A DNA stretch of 64,000 bases from Branchiostoma floridae (GCF_000003815.2 NC_049979.1:30753054-30817053), one strand, 5' to 3'; shown: positions 13,019 through 24,760, counted from the stretch's first letter. Translations and numbers: made by a program. Notes: generated by a model from the letters alone, not told the origin.

Positions 13019-13838
13019 TTAACACTCAAGCACCCGACCTTTTTTTGCAACTAAAATGACCGAGTGGGGTCCAAACGGAGCCCAAAATATTTTGTTCATA
13101 AAATCTCAATACCATTTCTTATCGGCGATCATTGTATATACATTGCTTCGTCAATGTAAGAGGAAGATTTGGAGATGTTAAGGTGTTGCTAATTCTAAGT
13201 CATTATCATAATTTATGCAAAATTGCAAATGCAAAATAAAGTAAGTTTATCTTTTTGGGGGTTGCCATGGCAACCATATTCTAACAGGCATATTTTTGCC
13301 AAAATTTGACAATATCAATTTAAACAAGGTTTTCTCGGTAAACTACACCTGTTTTCTGACAACAATTAAATTTTATGAAATTCAATGTAATTTTCATGAC
13401 TTAAATTTTTTAATTTATGCTAATTTCATGACGTCATTGGTCAAAATCCAAGATGGCCGCCCTGATTAGGCAAATGACGTCGTTATGTCGTCACATTACA
13501 TGTTGATGACACAGAATTTTTTGTGATGATGTAGGTTTACATTCTTATTATTGTCTAAAATCTGGTAGTCATACTGTAAGTGGTTAAGGAGTTACCCCCC
13601 AGAGTTTGTTTTAAAAAATGCACATTTTGCTGGGGTCCGTTTGGACCCCAGAGGGACTGAACACAAACTTTCTTCATTATTTCCACATTATTGTACAAAT
13701 CTTTGCGAAAACTTAGCAATAGGTATAAGACATATTGAGTGACAAAGTCACAGAAGGATTTTTTCTTCAGATAAAAAATGTTTAAATGGCACTTCAAAAT
13801 GTACGCCTGGGGTCCAAATGGACCCCACTCGGAGTTAA
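13019..13838. mobile_element. TTAA MITE-like element, type C copy 1
   Basis: TTAA at 13019-13022, then CACTCAAGCACCCGACC; the right end has GGGGTCCAAATGGACCCC, ACTCGGAG and TTAA at 13835-13838. The interior has GTTGCCATGGCAAC at 13261-13274, TGACGTCA at 13429-13436 and CCAAGATGGCCGCC just after. It lies within the 3' coding end of LINE A, so it inserted later. There is no ORF of transposase type. Confidence 0.75.
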
Positions 13839-14357
13839 AGATGTTAAAAGTCGCTGCCTCCACAGTACTGCACTGAGGGTCGTTCCAGTCCCTATTTGTC
13901 CTGTGTAGAAAGGAACCACTGCGGTACTGGGTTCTTGTGTTGATCATTGTCAGTTGTCGGCTATGCGCCCTCCTCTGCCTTGCAGGTCGTGAGACCAATT
14001 TGTTCTTGATAATGGGGCACTGGGCAGAGTCATGCTGGATTTTGTACAACATGCCAACTCGGGTGAGCTTTCTCCTTTTTTCCTAACGATTCCCATCCCG
14101 GAGACTCTAGCATATTTGACACACCAGAGGTGTTGTGAAAGCGTTTTTTTTTATTGCAACATTAATACAGTACAAAACATAGTGGTGCCCCCACTCAAGC
14201 ACGCAGGCTTATATTAAAGACAACACTAGACAAAATAACAACACAACATAGGACAAAAAAAGATGAAACTGGTACGGGAACGCCTAATGCTAAAAAGAAA
14301 CGGACGGATAAACTTATGTTACCAATATTAAATGATAAGGATAGTCAAAAAGCAAGA

Positions 14358-15053
14358 TTAAAATCGTTTTGTTTCGGATAAGTATGATTGAGTTATGGAG
14401 AGAATTTCGGAATTTATATCAGATGTCAGTAAAGCCGATCCTTTAAGTAGCAGATAAACAAAAGACCTGTCAGATAACGAATTTAAATCTAACATAGGAA
14501 CATTCAGGTTTTCATGTCTGTCCAAGAGGACTGTAAGTTGTTTCACATAATTAGGACAGTGAAGCAGATAATAAGGAATGCTTTCGCATCGGCATCCACA
14601 GCTGCAAGCAGGACTCGCAACTAAGTTACGGATGAACAGACTGTGGTTTAAGCTGCAGGTGCCGATGCGAAGACGTGTGAGTAAAGCGTAGGTGTATCTC
14701 GGTCCTGAATTAAAATATGGTACGGCAACAAGGCGAACAGATTTTACCAAATACCTTTTGAATCGAGCAGCGCTCAACAAACGGACACTAGAATCAAGAA
14801 AGTTCCATAACTGAGTTTCGTGCGGTAAAAAAGATAGTTGAAAACAAGTGGTATTACACTGGAGATTGCGTTTGCTGCGAAGATTGTATGACGTTGTTGC
14901 AGAAATCTCTGGTGGTAATAAATCGGTTAAATACTTCCGTGTTTGGCCATTAACAATTTTATGGAATAGAACAAGAGAATGAACATGGCGTCGATCAGTT
15001 AACTTTTCCCAGCCAAGTTCATGAAGAAGAGAAGAATACGAAGACCCCCTCAC
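14358..15053 (-). pseudogene. LINE B ORF fragment: C-terminal RT-thumb and Cys-rich region
   Basis: This open segment of 231 residues covers the region after the reverse-transcriptase catalytic core. It contains the block around LLHELGWEKLTDRRHVHSL, then the conserved GPRYTYALLTRLR stretch and a C-x-C-x3-C...H-C cluster (SPACSCGCRCES to LLHCPNY), typical of the C-terminus of CR1/L2-group elements. It is cut off from the catalytic half by frameshifts near 15060-15620. Confidence 0.75.
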
Positions 15054-15613
15054 GGCACCAGATACCGTAAGGGAGCATTCGTATTGTATCCTCTCAATAA
15101 GTTGAGAATCAGAAACTGAACAGCTATGCCATACAACATCGGCATATTACAACGAAGGTCGAATAAAAGACTCGTAAATAACTTCCAGAATTTGAAGAGG
15201 GAGTTTAAATTTCAAACTGTTAAATACAGATACCTTCTTCGAAACCTTCGCAATCATTTGAGAAATATGGGTTGTCTATGCCATGGTGGACGTTAAAGTT
15301 ACTCCACTGTGTTTATGGTCTTTCACTGATTGAATACTGGTGTTACCAAGAAAAAGGGGTGAATGGATGGGAGGGGTACGTTTCCTTGAAAAACAAACTT
15401 CTATAGATTTGGATGGATTAAGCTCCATGAACCATTTTTGTGGTCCAGGATAGAATTTTTTGGAGATCGGAGTTAAGTCTCAGAGATGTGAGAATATGGT
15501 TTTAGACAATACCAATCAGAGAACTGTCATCCGCAAAGAGAAAGGGTTGGGTTGACAAGTCTTCCGACCGCGTTGATATAAATGAGAAAAAGCAAGGGAC
15601 CCAATACAGAACC

Positions 15614-16700
15614 CTAAGGCACACCTGCGTTAACATTTAGCCAATCAGAACATTGACCATCAACAACAACACGTTGCACCATGCCATGGAGATAACTGTG
15701 GAACCAATTCAAAAGTGACCCTTCCACCCTGTTTCTACGTAGTTTAAATAATAGACCTGAATGCCACACTTTATCGAAAGCACGAGAGAAATCAAAATAA
15801 ACAGCTCGGACTTCTTTGTTTGCATCAAGAGCTTCCAGTATTTTGTGGGTTATACAAACGAGTTGACAAACAGTGGAGTCACCTCGGATAAAACCCGACT
15901 GAAATGGAAATAAGTTTTGAGATAGTAAGTGGTTATAATGGTGTTTATATACAATTTGTTCAAGAATTTTGGAAAGCGTTGGAAGTAAAGAAACAGGGCG
16001 GTAGTTGGAAACCTCTTGTGGGTCTCCTTTTTTCAAAAATAGGGACAACATTTGCACATTTCCAGGACGGAGGAAAAATACCATGGCAGAGTGACAGGTT
16101 GAATACATAAGCAATTCTGTCAGAAACGAGAGGACCAATCAGTTTTAAAAAGCGATTATCAACATTGTCATACCCATGTGCTTTGGAAATATCAATATCG
16201 GATATATACAATTCTACTTCCTGAGCAGAAGTAATACACTCAAATAGCCGAGTATCAGTTACAAAACTAAGTCCAGGGAGTATAGCGTTCGTGTCATCAG
16301 TAGAAGCTTGGGCAGAAATATATTCATTAAACAAAGTTACCTTTTCACCTGAATCGGTTGTATAAGTGTTACCAGTTTTGAGTGGAGGAATTGTAGAAGT
16401 AGTTTTACATCTATAAAAATGTTTTATAATGTGCCACCACTTTTTGCTAGCTGTATGGGTATCGGACAAGGATTGAATTACGCGATTCTGATCATAAGAT
16501 TTAGCAGTCGAAATTTCCCCTACAAGTTGTTTTCTGATTTTGCGACATGAAGCCCAGAGTGCAGGGCTAGTTGATAATTTGGCTTTCTTGTGTATTTTAT
16601 CACCTTGCTTCAGCCGAAGGGTCATCCACGATTTATCTCGCGGTCTGATCGTGATACTCTTGTGAGGGACACAGATTTTTTGCTTCAAAAATGAGTTCAA
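15614..16700 (-). pseudogene. LINE B ORF fragment: reverse-transcriptase core in two frames
   Basis: Two overlapping minus-strand frames (16700-15960 and 16138-15614) together give the N-terminal part and fingers/palm of a LINE reverse transcriptase. The frame changes near 16050, where FEKRRPTRGFQ in one frame gives way to KKGDPQEVSNYRP in the other. The second frame carries the YFDFSRAFDKVWHS catalytic-A block. Not functional as assembled. Confidence 0.75.
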
Positions 16701-17179
16701 TAAGCGTTGTACCAGCTTCGTCTACGGAATTACAATGATATATGTCAGTTACGGTTACAAGCGAACCGAGCAGCTCTCCCCTGCACTGCTTCTATTTTGC
16801 TCGTGTTCATCTAGGTATACGGGTCCCACACCGTTGCAGCATAATCCAAGAGTGGTCTCATAAAAGCTTTGTAAGCCTTGGCCTTAATGTTTTTTTAACT
16901 GACCTTGAGATTTCTCCTCAGAAAACCTAAGACTTGGTTAGCCTTGTTTACGGTGTTGTTTATGTGGGTGTCCCAGCTCCCGTCCCTGCTCATAGTTGAA
17001 CCCAAGTACTTGGCCGAGGTTACACAATCAAGTTCGTGACCATGCAGAGTGTAGTGATGGGTCAGGACCTACCTGCTCCTAGTCACCGGCAGATAAACAC
17101 ATTTTGCGGGATGGAACTTCATATCCCAGCTTTCTTCCCATTGCTCAAGACGACGTAGGTCTTGTTGTAAATGAACCTG

Positions 17180-17680
17180 TTACGCTGCTCTGACACTACT
17201 TTTATATACAGCTGTATCGCCTGCTAAGAGCCTAGACATTGCCTCCAATTTGTCGTGCAGATCGTTAATATAGGCCAGAAAAAGACAGGGCCCCAGAACT
17301 GAGCCCTGGGGGGCTCCTGACTTTACACTAGTGTATGAGGAATAATGACCATCAACCACAACTGTCGTCGGTCTTTTCAAGAAGTTGTCTTTCCACGCTA
17401 GGGTGGGGCCATGAATACCATAGCGTTGGAGTTTATGTACAAGAAGACTATGATTTACCCGGTCAAACGCTTTCGCCATGATCAGGATGTCAGTTTGTTT
17501 GCCACTCGCTAGATTTGTTGTCAGCTCTTCAACAAAGTCGAGGAGTTGTGTTTCACAGGAGCGACCTCTGCTAAAACCATGTTGGTTGTCATTCAAAATA
17601 TAGTTAGATTTAAAATGTTGCATGGTGTAAGCAACCACTATATGTTCCATCAATTTGCAGGCTTCGCATGTCAGCAACAC
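17180..17680 (-). pseudogene. LINE A reverse-transcriptase fragment with mutated catalytic site
   Basis: 166 residues of a LINE reverse transcriptase: LMEHIV, NQHGFSRGRSCETQLLDF, AKAFDRVNHSLLVHKL, SGAPQGSVLGPCLFLAYIND and RLLAGDTAVY. The last should read RLFADDT; F to L and the first catalytic D to G remove activity. The 5' end stops abruptly at the satellite near 17690, so the insertion is 5'-truncated. Confidence 0.8.
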
Positions 17681-17690
17681 AGGGCTGTAG

Positions 17691-18270
17691 TTTGTAAAGT
17701 ATAATTTTTGGAGAAAATCCTCTTTTTTTCTCGGAACATGCGTGTTTGTAAGAGCCGTCTCTGTAATATATTAAGTGCAAAGTTTGGAAAGAATCCTCTG
17801 TTTTTTCTCCCAGCCTTTGTGTTTGTAATATCCGTGTCTGTAAAATGTTAAGTGTTGTGTTTGGGCAAAATCCTCCTTTTTTTCTCTCATAAACTGTGTG
17901 TCTGCAATATTATGTCTGTAAGATTTAAAATGCATGCTTTAGAGGCAATATTACGGGTCTTTTTCGGAACCTATCTGTAGGTAAAAGCCGTGTCTGCGAG
18001 CTGTAAAGTGCTAGGTTTGGAGAAAATCCTCTTTTCTTCTCCGAGGCTGTAGGTTTGTAATAACCCAGTCTAAAATTGTAAATTGTAAACTTTAAAGAAT
18101 TTTTTTTCCCGAGTCCGTGTGTTTGTCATAGCCGTGGCCGTAAAATGTTATGTGTAGTGTTTGGAGAAAATCTTTTTTTTTTTATCTCGGATCTGTGTGT
18201 TTGTAATATCCGTGTTTGTAAGATGGAAAATGTAAAATTTTGAGAAAACCTTCTGCTGTTGTCTTTGATC
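17691..18270 (+). repeat. Satellite array, segment 6
   Basis: About seven ~78-bp monomers between LINE A and the next LINE fragment, same orientation as before. Confidence 0.85.
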
Positions 18271-19108
18271 CTGTTGTTTACTATATCCCTATCTTGCATA
18301 TTGTAACGTATTGTAACATCGTATGGGCTAGAACATACTCGACATCACCTAAACCTCTACTTCTTCTGCAGAAACGCTTCGTCCAAATAGTCTCAAATGT
18401 TTCGTATACATTCACTTCTGCATCTTTGTTCCGTAACCTAAAATTGATAACTAAAGATGATATAAATAAACTACAAAGTTGCCTTTCGTTCACAAAACAA
18501 TTAATAGTTCTTGTATACCAAAGCAATTCCAGAACCTTTTCCATCACAATTCAGACCACCATCATTACAATGCCAGACAGTGTATCAATTTAAGACAGAT
18601 ACAAGTAAAAACACAACAAAGAAAGTTTTCCATGCTGCTCAGGTGTCCTCTAATTTGGAATAGTTGAAGTGTAACCTTTCATCTTTGTCATTCATAACCA
18701 ATCTTCAAAAGCCTGTTAATAAGTCACTATCAGATAATCAAACATTTAACTAATCTCCTATTCATTGTTCCTCTATTTCAACATTTTAGTTGTTACATTT
18801 CTTACAATGTTAAATTTTTATTATATTATTTCATTCATTTCGCCGTTATGATTTGCCTTAGTTATTAATTATTGAACTAATTATGACCCCCTTCCATTTT
18901 GTTAATTGATATAAAAAGTATTTTTTTACACATCTATCAAATCTTTATTTAGCTTATGAGTTGTTAAATTGTATCATTATTTGTTACTTTGGAGAAAGAC
19001 TATGTATCACGAGGCTTTGTTCCCCCCCCTACATGTACTTTCATCCGTTTATTTGTTTATGTTATCTTTTTTAAAGATTGTGCAAAACAAATAATATAAA
19101 ATAAAATC
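18271..19108 (+). mobile_element. Rex1-like LINE 3' fragment
   Basis: The plus strand encodes the C-terminal end of a LINE protein in two frames. The first reads VTYCNIVWARTYSTSPK and LLLLQKRFVQIVSNVSYT with SASLFRNLKLI. From about 18490 a second frame continues with YNARQ, LRQIQVKTQQRKFS and CPLIWNS, blocks typical of Rex1/CR1-group C-termini. It ends in an A-rich tail (ATAATATAAAATAAAATC) at 19108, where satellite resumes. Strongly 5'-truncated and frameshifted. Confidence 0.7.
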
Positions 19109-21147
19109 ATGTGTGTTTGTTATTGCCGTGTCAGTAATATTTAAAGTGCAATGTTAAAGTAAAAAAAAAATCTGTTTCTTCTGGTAACCTACGTGTTTGC
19201 AAAAGCCGTGTCTGTAAGATGGAAAGTCTAACGTTTGGAAAAAGTCCTCTGTTTTTCTCTTTGAACCTGTGTGTTTGGTATGTACGTGTCTGTAAGATTT
19301 AAAGTACAATGTTAAACATAAAATTTAAAAAAAAAAAACTCGTTTTTTTTATTGGAACCTGGGCGGTTTTTAAAACCATTGTCTGAAAGATTAAAAAATC
19401 TTTCTTTGGTTTAGATCCTCCGTTTTTTTCTCAAAACCTTTTTTTTGTTGTGAATTCCGTGGCTGTAAGATATAAAATACAAGGTTTAAAGAAAATTATC
19501 TGCTTTTTTTCTTAAAGCCTGTGTGTTTCCAAAAGCCGTGTCTATAAGATGGAAAGTGTAACGTTTGGGAAATGTCCTCTGTGTTTTTCTTTGATCCTGT
19601 GTGTTTGTTATAGGCCTGCCTGTAAGATTTAAAGTGCATTGTTTAAACAAAATCCTCCGTTTTTTTCGGAAACTGTGTCTTATTGATATTCGTGTCTGTA
19701 AGATTAGAAGTCTAACGTTTGGTTTAAATCCTTCGTTTTTTCTCAAAATCTGTGTGTTTGTAATAGCTGTGAATGTAAGATGTAAAATGTTAAGTTTGGA
19801 GAAAATCGTATTGTTTTAAAACCAGCTTTGTTTGTAATAGCAGTGTCTAAAATTGTAGTGTTTGAAGAAAATCCTTTTTTTTCCCAGAACCTTCGTGTAT
19901 GCAAAAGCCGTATCTGTAAGATGTAAAGTGTAAGGTTTGCATAAACTATTTTTTTTTACTCCCGGAACTTGTGTGATTATAAAAGCGTGTCTGTACATGT
20001 AAAATGTAATGTCTGTAGAATATCGTCTGTTTTTTTTTCTCGAAACCTGTGTGTTTCTTATAGCCGTGAATGTAAGATCAGAAAAGTAAAGTTTGGAGAA
20101 ATCGTCTATTTTTCTTTTGGAACCCGTGTGTTTGTAAGAACCGTGTCTGGAAGATATAGTGTAAGGTTTGGAATAAAAAAAAAAAACACTCTCGGAACCT
20201 GTGTTCTGACGTGTCTGTAAGTGTAACGTTTCGATTAAAACCTCCGTTTTCTTTTTAAAAACTGTGTGTTTGCAATAGCCGTGTCTGTAAGAAGTAAAGT
20301 GCAATGTTTTTAGAAAATCCTTCGCTTTTTTCTTCCGGTGTATGTGTTTGTAACAGCTGTGTCTGTTATATGTTAAGTGTAATGTTTTGACAAAATCCTC
20401 CGTTTTTTTCCCTCATAAACTGTGTTTGTAATAGCTGTGTCTGTAATATGTAAAATGTATGATTCGGAGAAAATCCTTCGGTTCTTTTTCAAAATCTATG
20501 TGTAGGTAGAGGGCGTGTCTGGGAGATGTAAACTGCAAGGATTTCAGAAAATCATATTTTTTTCTCCGAGCCTGTGGGTTTGAAATGGAAGTGTTTAAAA
20601 GTGTAAATTGTAAGCTTTGGAAAAAATCCTCATATTTTTCTCTGAGGCTGTTTGTTTGTTATAGCCATGTATGTAAACTATTGGCTAGTGTAGTGTTGTG
20701 AGAAAATCCTCGGTTTTTTTTCTCTGAATCTGTGTGTTTTTAATATCCGTGTCTGTAAGATGGAAAATGTTAAGTTTAAAGGAAAACCCACTGCTGTTCT
20801 CTTTGCTCCTGTGTGTTTGTTATGTCCGTGTCTATAAGATTATACGTGCAATGTTAAAAGTCTTTCTTTTTTCTCGCAACCTGTGTGGTTTTTTAAAATC
20901 CTTGTATGTAAGATTAAAAGTCTAACGTTTCGTTTTAATCCTCTGTTTTTCCTTTAAACCAGTATTTTTGTAAAAGCCGTGTCTGCAAGATATATAATGC
21001 AATGTTTAGAGATAATGTTCTGCTTTTTTCTTAAAGTCGTTGTATTTGTGAAATACGTGTCTGTTAAATATATAATGTAAGTTTTAGAGAAAACCCTCTG
21101 TTTTCTTTCCGAGCCTGTGTGTTTGTAATAGACGTGTCTGTAAAATG
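19109..21147 (+). repeat. Satellite array, segment 7 (longest uninterrupted)
   Basis: About 2 kb of ~78-bp monomers with no insertion, the best place to derive a monomer consensus and any higher-order period. It ends at the TTAA of a monomer reading AAAATG-TTAA, which a type A MITE uses as its target. Confidence 0.85.
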
Positions 21148-22066
21148 TTAACCCTATTCAGACCGGGGGGGGGTGGCTTTTGAGGCCCGCGCTAACTTTG
21201 ATGTCCTATAACGCCAGAACGGCTTACGCTAGAGCCACCAAATTTAGTGAGTTTTCCTAAAATATTGTTGGCAACAATTTTACGAAGTTTGACAAAGTTT
21301 CCATTTTTTTCGTGTTGCCATGGCAACCGTTTGTTGACAGGCAGTTTTGCCCAAAATCACTATGTTTGGTTCTAACAATGTATTTTTCACATTTATTTGC
21401 TATATTACTGCTATTTTGTTAGATAAATAAAATCTTATATTATTTATCATATCTTTCATAATTATTTATGCATAAATTATGCTAATTTGATGACGTCATT
21501 AGCCCAAAATCAAAGATTGCGGACCGTATGGCCAGGTCAAGAATAACAAGCTAATTATCCCTTAATATTTGTAACCACCTGGTATTTTTTTTATCAAAAA
21601 CCATCTAAATGAATGAATCGAGTCTATTTCCATTGCCCATTGTGGTTATTTGTTGCAAAAAAAGTATTTTTAATAATTCAAGGTGGTCTATATAATATGG
21701 CGGAGGCCAACTCGTATCTTAGATGTGCATGACGTCATTTTATGACGTCATTTTGACGTCATTGATGTTGCTATTGCAACGCAAGTCGTAATAAACATTA
21801 TTATTCTGTTATCTGCACTCGTTGTTACATTTTTGTAGCATAACTTGAAGTTTTCTGAGAATACCCTTTTTTCATGGGTTTGGCCAACGTTAGCGTAACG
21901 TCAAACGTCAACTACTAGCCAGATATTTTGTCGACATTATGTCCTAAAATTTTGGTGGCCATACAGCACGTCGTTTTAGAGTTATAGGACTTCAAAGTGG
22001 AGGGCCTCACAAGCCCTGCCCTCGGGGCCAGGGATGACCAAAAAAGCCCGGTCTGAATAGGGTTAA
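21148..22066. mobile_element. TTAA MITE-like element, type A copy 2 (reference copy)
   Basis: TTAA (21148-21151) + CCCTATTCAGACCGGG ... CCCGGTCTGAATAGGG + TTAA (22063-22066): perfect 16-bp terminal inverted repeats. The flanks join to AAAATG-TTAA-GTGTAGTG, the usual satellite sequence, so insertion was exactly into the monomer's TTAA. The interior has GTTGCCATGGCAAC (21314-21327) and a cluster of three TGACGTCA sites near 21730-21765. It is 919 bp long and has no transposase ORF. TTAA target plus CCCT ends point to piggyBac-type mobilisation (inference). Confidence 0.85.
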
Positions 22067-22196
22067 GTGTAGTGTTTTGACAAAATACTTGTTTTTTTTT
22101 TTTTCTACCTGTTAAGTGTAAGGTTTGGAGAAATCGCTCGGTTTTTTCTCTCAGATTTTATGAATTTGTAATATCCGTGTCAGAAATATATGAAGT
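22067..22196 (+). repeat. Satellite array, segment 8
   Basis: Short remnant of about 130 bp between two type A MITEs. It starts with the monomer text GTGTAGTGTTTTGACAAAAT that belongs to the left of the previous MITE. Confidence 0.8.
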
Positions 22197-23010
22197 TCAA
22201 CCCTATTTAGTCCGTGCTTTTTGGCCCTCCAATTTTAAGTTCTACAGCTCTTGAAAGACGTGTCGTGTGGTTATCAATTTTTTAAGGAAATGATATAGAT
22301 ATCATTTCTGACCAGTATAAGGCGTTTGTCGTTACGATGACGTAATGAGACGTAATTATGACGTCATCAATTTGATTGTATGGCCGGACCCATGAAAAAA
22401 GGGTATTCAACTTCAAGTTGTGCTCCATTAAAAATGTGACAGCAAGTGCAGATAACAGAATGATAATGTTTGTTACGACTTGTGTCGCCAATAAAATTAC
22501 GCCATGTACATCTAAGATACCAGTTGGGCTCCGCCATATTATATCCACCGCCTTGAATTTTTTAAAAGAGTTTTTTTTTTCAATGAATTATCACAAAAAA
22601 GGCAATGGGAACAGACTAAATACTTTCATTTAGATTGTTTTTGATGAAAAAATACCAGGTAGTTAATAATTGTAAGAGATAATTAGCTTGTTATTCGTGA
22701 TATGGCAATATGGTCCGCCATCTTTGGCCTGATGACGTTTTATATTAGCATAATTTATGCATATATAATTATGAAATAATTGCTACATAACATATGATTT
22801 TATTTGTGTAACAAAATAGCAGTAATATAGCAAATAAACGTAAAAATACATTGTTAGAACAAAAATTTGCGTTTTTTTTCAAAAATGCCTGTCAACAAAG
22901 GGTTGCCATGGCAACACGAAAAAAAAATTCTCAAGCTTTGTGAAATTGTTGCCAACAATATTTTAGGAAAACTTATCAAATTTGGTGGATCGAGCATAAG
23001 CCGTTCTGAC

Positions 23011-24416
23011 CTTCTTCTTCTTTCGGTTAGGCTGCCAACCTCATCTTTTTGAGGATTCTGCAGCCGTGGCAACATGGAGAGGTTCACTGCGCAGACTGAG
23101 GGGAATTATATTTTGGATTTAAACGTAGACAAGGATGGCGATAGCGCCACCTCCGCTGGGAGGCCGTTCCAGTCTCTAATTGTACGTGGGAAGAAGGCAT
23201 TTTGCCTATATTGGGTTCTACTAGTCGGTACCTTGTATGCTGCGGGATGGGTCGATCTCGAACTTCTAGCTTGTGGAGCGGGAATCGTTTTGCAGTTAAT
23301 AGCCAGTTCCCCTGAGTGGTATTTATAAAAAAGTGACCAATCTGGCCCTCCGTCGTCTCTCCTGGAGTGTTGGCCACTCAAGGTCGTGAAGCATTTCGCT
23401 GACACTGGAGGACCGTTGATACCTGTTTGACACCCACCGGGCAGCCCTACGCTGGACCGCTTCGAGCTTCGCTATATCCTTTGCTGTATAGGGGTCCCAA
23501 ACGGGACTAGCAAATTCTAGTAATGGTCGGACTAATGTAACATAAGCAAGGTTTTTTTTATCTCTTTGGATCCTACCTTTATGTTTCTTCTCAGAAAACC
23601 TAGGGTTCTGCTGGCCTTGTTGGTGATGTTTGCGATGTGCGTACACCAAGTGAGATTTTAGGTAATTGTCACTCCTAAATACTTGGCTTCCTTGGTTGAG
23701 ACAAGAGTGTGACCAGGAAGTTTGTAGTTCATTGTTTGGGGGACCCTCTTCCTTGTGATATGGAGTGCTTGGCACTTGTCTGGATGGAAACTCATCATCC
23801 AGGTTTGCCCCCACTCAGCAAGATGATCCAAGTCTTCTTGAAGTACTTCCTGATCCCTAGTCGAGTTGATTTTTGTGTGCCAAGGTGTCGTCTGCAAACA
23901 GACGAGCAATAGACGACAAACTGGTAGGGAGGTCGTTTATATATAACAGAAACAGGGTGGGGCCTAGAACAGATCCCTGCGGCACTCCTGAATCTACTGG
24001 TACAAAACTTGAAATTGAGCCTTCCACTACTACCGCTTGCCGGCGGTCAGTGAGGAAGCTCTGGATCCAAGTCTGCAGCGACCCTGTGATGCCGTAGTAG
24101 TTTAACTTGTGGATGAGTAGGGAGTGGCAAACTTTGTCAAATGCCTTGCTAAAGTCCATTATCAGGGCATCTGTTTGTCTCCCCTGTTCAAGGTCAACAG
24201 ACAAGTCATCCACAAGTCCGAGTAACTGGCTTTCACAGGAATGGCGGCGTCTGAACCCATGCTGCTCTTTACATATGATTTCATTTTCTTCTACATAAGA
24301 CATAATCGTACTAGTAACAATATGCTCCATTATCTTACATGGAATACTGGTAAGGGAAATTGGCCTGTAATTCTCAGGACGATAGCGTTCCCCTTTCTTA
24401 TAGACTGGGGTAACAT
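23011..24416 (-). mobile_element. LINE C (CR1-like, 5'-truncated) inside a MITE
   Basis: Minus-strand LINE of the same general type as LINE A. RT blocks ENYRPISLTSIPCKIMEH, EQHGFRRRHSCESQL, DFSKAFDKVCHSLL, SGVPQGSVLGPTLFL and an intact FADD (codons at 23887-23898) are followed by a frameshift. A further frame then gives CQALHITRK and YLGVTIT, another DPYTAKDIAKLEAVQRRAAR, and a last one YRQNAFFPRTIRDWNGLP. The 3' end is a stem-loop (GGTTGGC-AGCC-TAACC) followed by (GAA)n. At least two frameshifts make it inactive. Confidence 0.85.
23106..23909 (-). pseudogene. LINE C post-catalytic and C-terminal fragments (three frames)
   Basis: Minus-strand frames 23909-23658, 23814-23323 and 23405-23106 carry in order WMMSFHPDKCQALHI, KYLGVTI, PLLEFASPVWDPYTAKDI, VQRRAARWVSNRY, MLHDLEWPTLQERRRRARL and FFPRTIRDWNGLP. 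This is the normal order after FADD in CR1-type proteins. Frame changes lie near 23680 and 23360. Confidence 0.75.
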
Positions 24417-24438
24417 TATAGGACATCAAAGTTGGCAC
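23857..24438 (-). pseudogene. LINE C reverse-transcriptase fragment with intact FADD
   Basis: About 190 residues covering RT motifs from YRPISLTSIPCKIMEH to RLFADDT. The catalytic Asp pair is present, unlike in LINE A. The first dozen codons are read from the host MITE, so the apparent start is not the element's own. Translation runs out of frame right after FADD; the remainder of the protein continues in other frames down to 23106. Confidence 0.8.
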
Positions 24439-24466
24439 GGGCTAAATGAGATCTGAATAAGGTTAA

Positions 24467-24760
24467 GGTTTGGAGAAAAATCCTCTATTCGGAACCTGTG
24501 TGTTCGTAAAACCCGTGTCTGTAAGATGTAAAGTGTATTGTTAAGATAAAATACTCCGTTTTTGGGGTAACCTGTGTGTTTGGAAAAGCCGTGTATTTAA
24601 GATGTTAAGTTTAAGTTTTTTCTCTCAAAACCTGTTTGCTTGTAAAATATACTCCTTTTTTTGGTAACCTTTTTAAAAAAAAAAACCCTTGCCTGTAATA
24701 TTAAAAGTCTAACGTTTTGTTGGAATCCTCCGTTTTTTTCTCGAAACTTTTTTTTGTGTG
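24467..24760 (+). repeat. Satellite array, segment 9
   Basis: Satellite monomers between the type A copy 3 MITE and the SINE. Same orientation, somewhat rearranged. Confidence 0.75.

Larger units (their letters stand above)
14144..16739 (-). mobile_element. LINE B (CR1/L2-group), inserted in LINE A
   Basis: The minus strand encodes most of a LINE reverse transcriptase. A pre-RT segment with KKAKLSTSPALW at about 16610-16540 is followed by SNYRPVSLLPTLSKILEQ, FDFSRAFDKVWHSGLL and VNAGVP, then a stop in place of the Gln of PQGSVLGP near 15625, then LFADDS in another frame near 15535. A C-terminal block (15053-14358) has GPRYTYALLTRLR and a Cys-rich SPACSCG...HCPNY region. It ends in an A-rich 3' tail (AATAAAAAAAAA on the minus strand) at 14144. 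Frameshifts and the stop make it a pseudogene. LINE A coding resumes on both sides. Confidence 0.8.
12806..17690 (-). mobile_element. LINE A (CR1-like, 5'-truncated), interrupted by a MITE and by LINE B
   Basis: Minus-strand non-LTR retrotransposon inserted in the satellite. Its 5' part (17690-16740) encodes reverse transcriptase with the GFSRGRSCETQ and KAFDRVNHSLL blocks and APQGSVLGP. Its 3' part (14143-13839 and 13018-12806) encodes the C-terminal YRSGSFLHRTNRDWN block. The 3' terminus is a stem-loop (about 12838-12874) followed by (GAA)n on the minus strand. A type C MITE (13019-13838) and LINE B (14144-16739) are inserted in it. The catalytic FADD is LAGD here, so an essential aspartate is gone. 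Dead copy. Confidence 0.8.
22197..24466. mobile_element. TTAA MITE-like element, type A copy 3, split by LINE C
   Basis: The left end is TCAA (a mutated TTAA) + CCCTATTTAGTCCG; the right end is GATCTGAATAAGG + TTAA (24463-24466). The flanks restore the satellite text GAAGTT(T/C)AAGGTTTGG. It has GTTGCCATGGCAAC at 22902-22915. LINE C occupies 23011-24416; without it the element is about 864 bp, close to copy 2. Confidence 0.8.
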
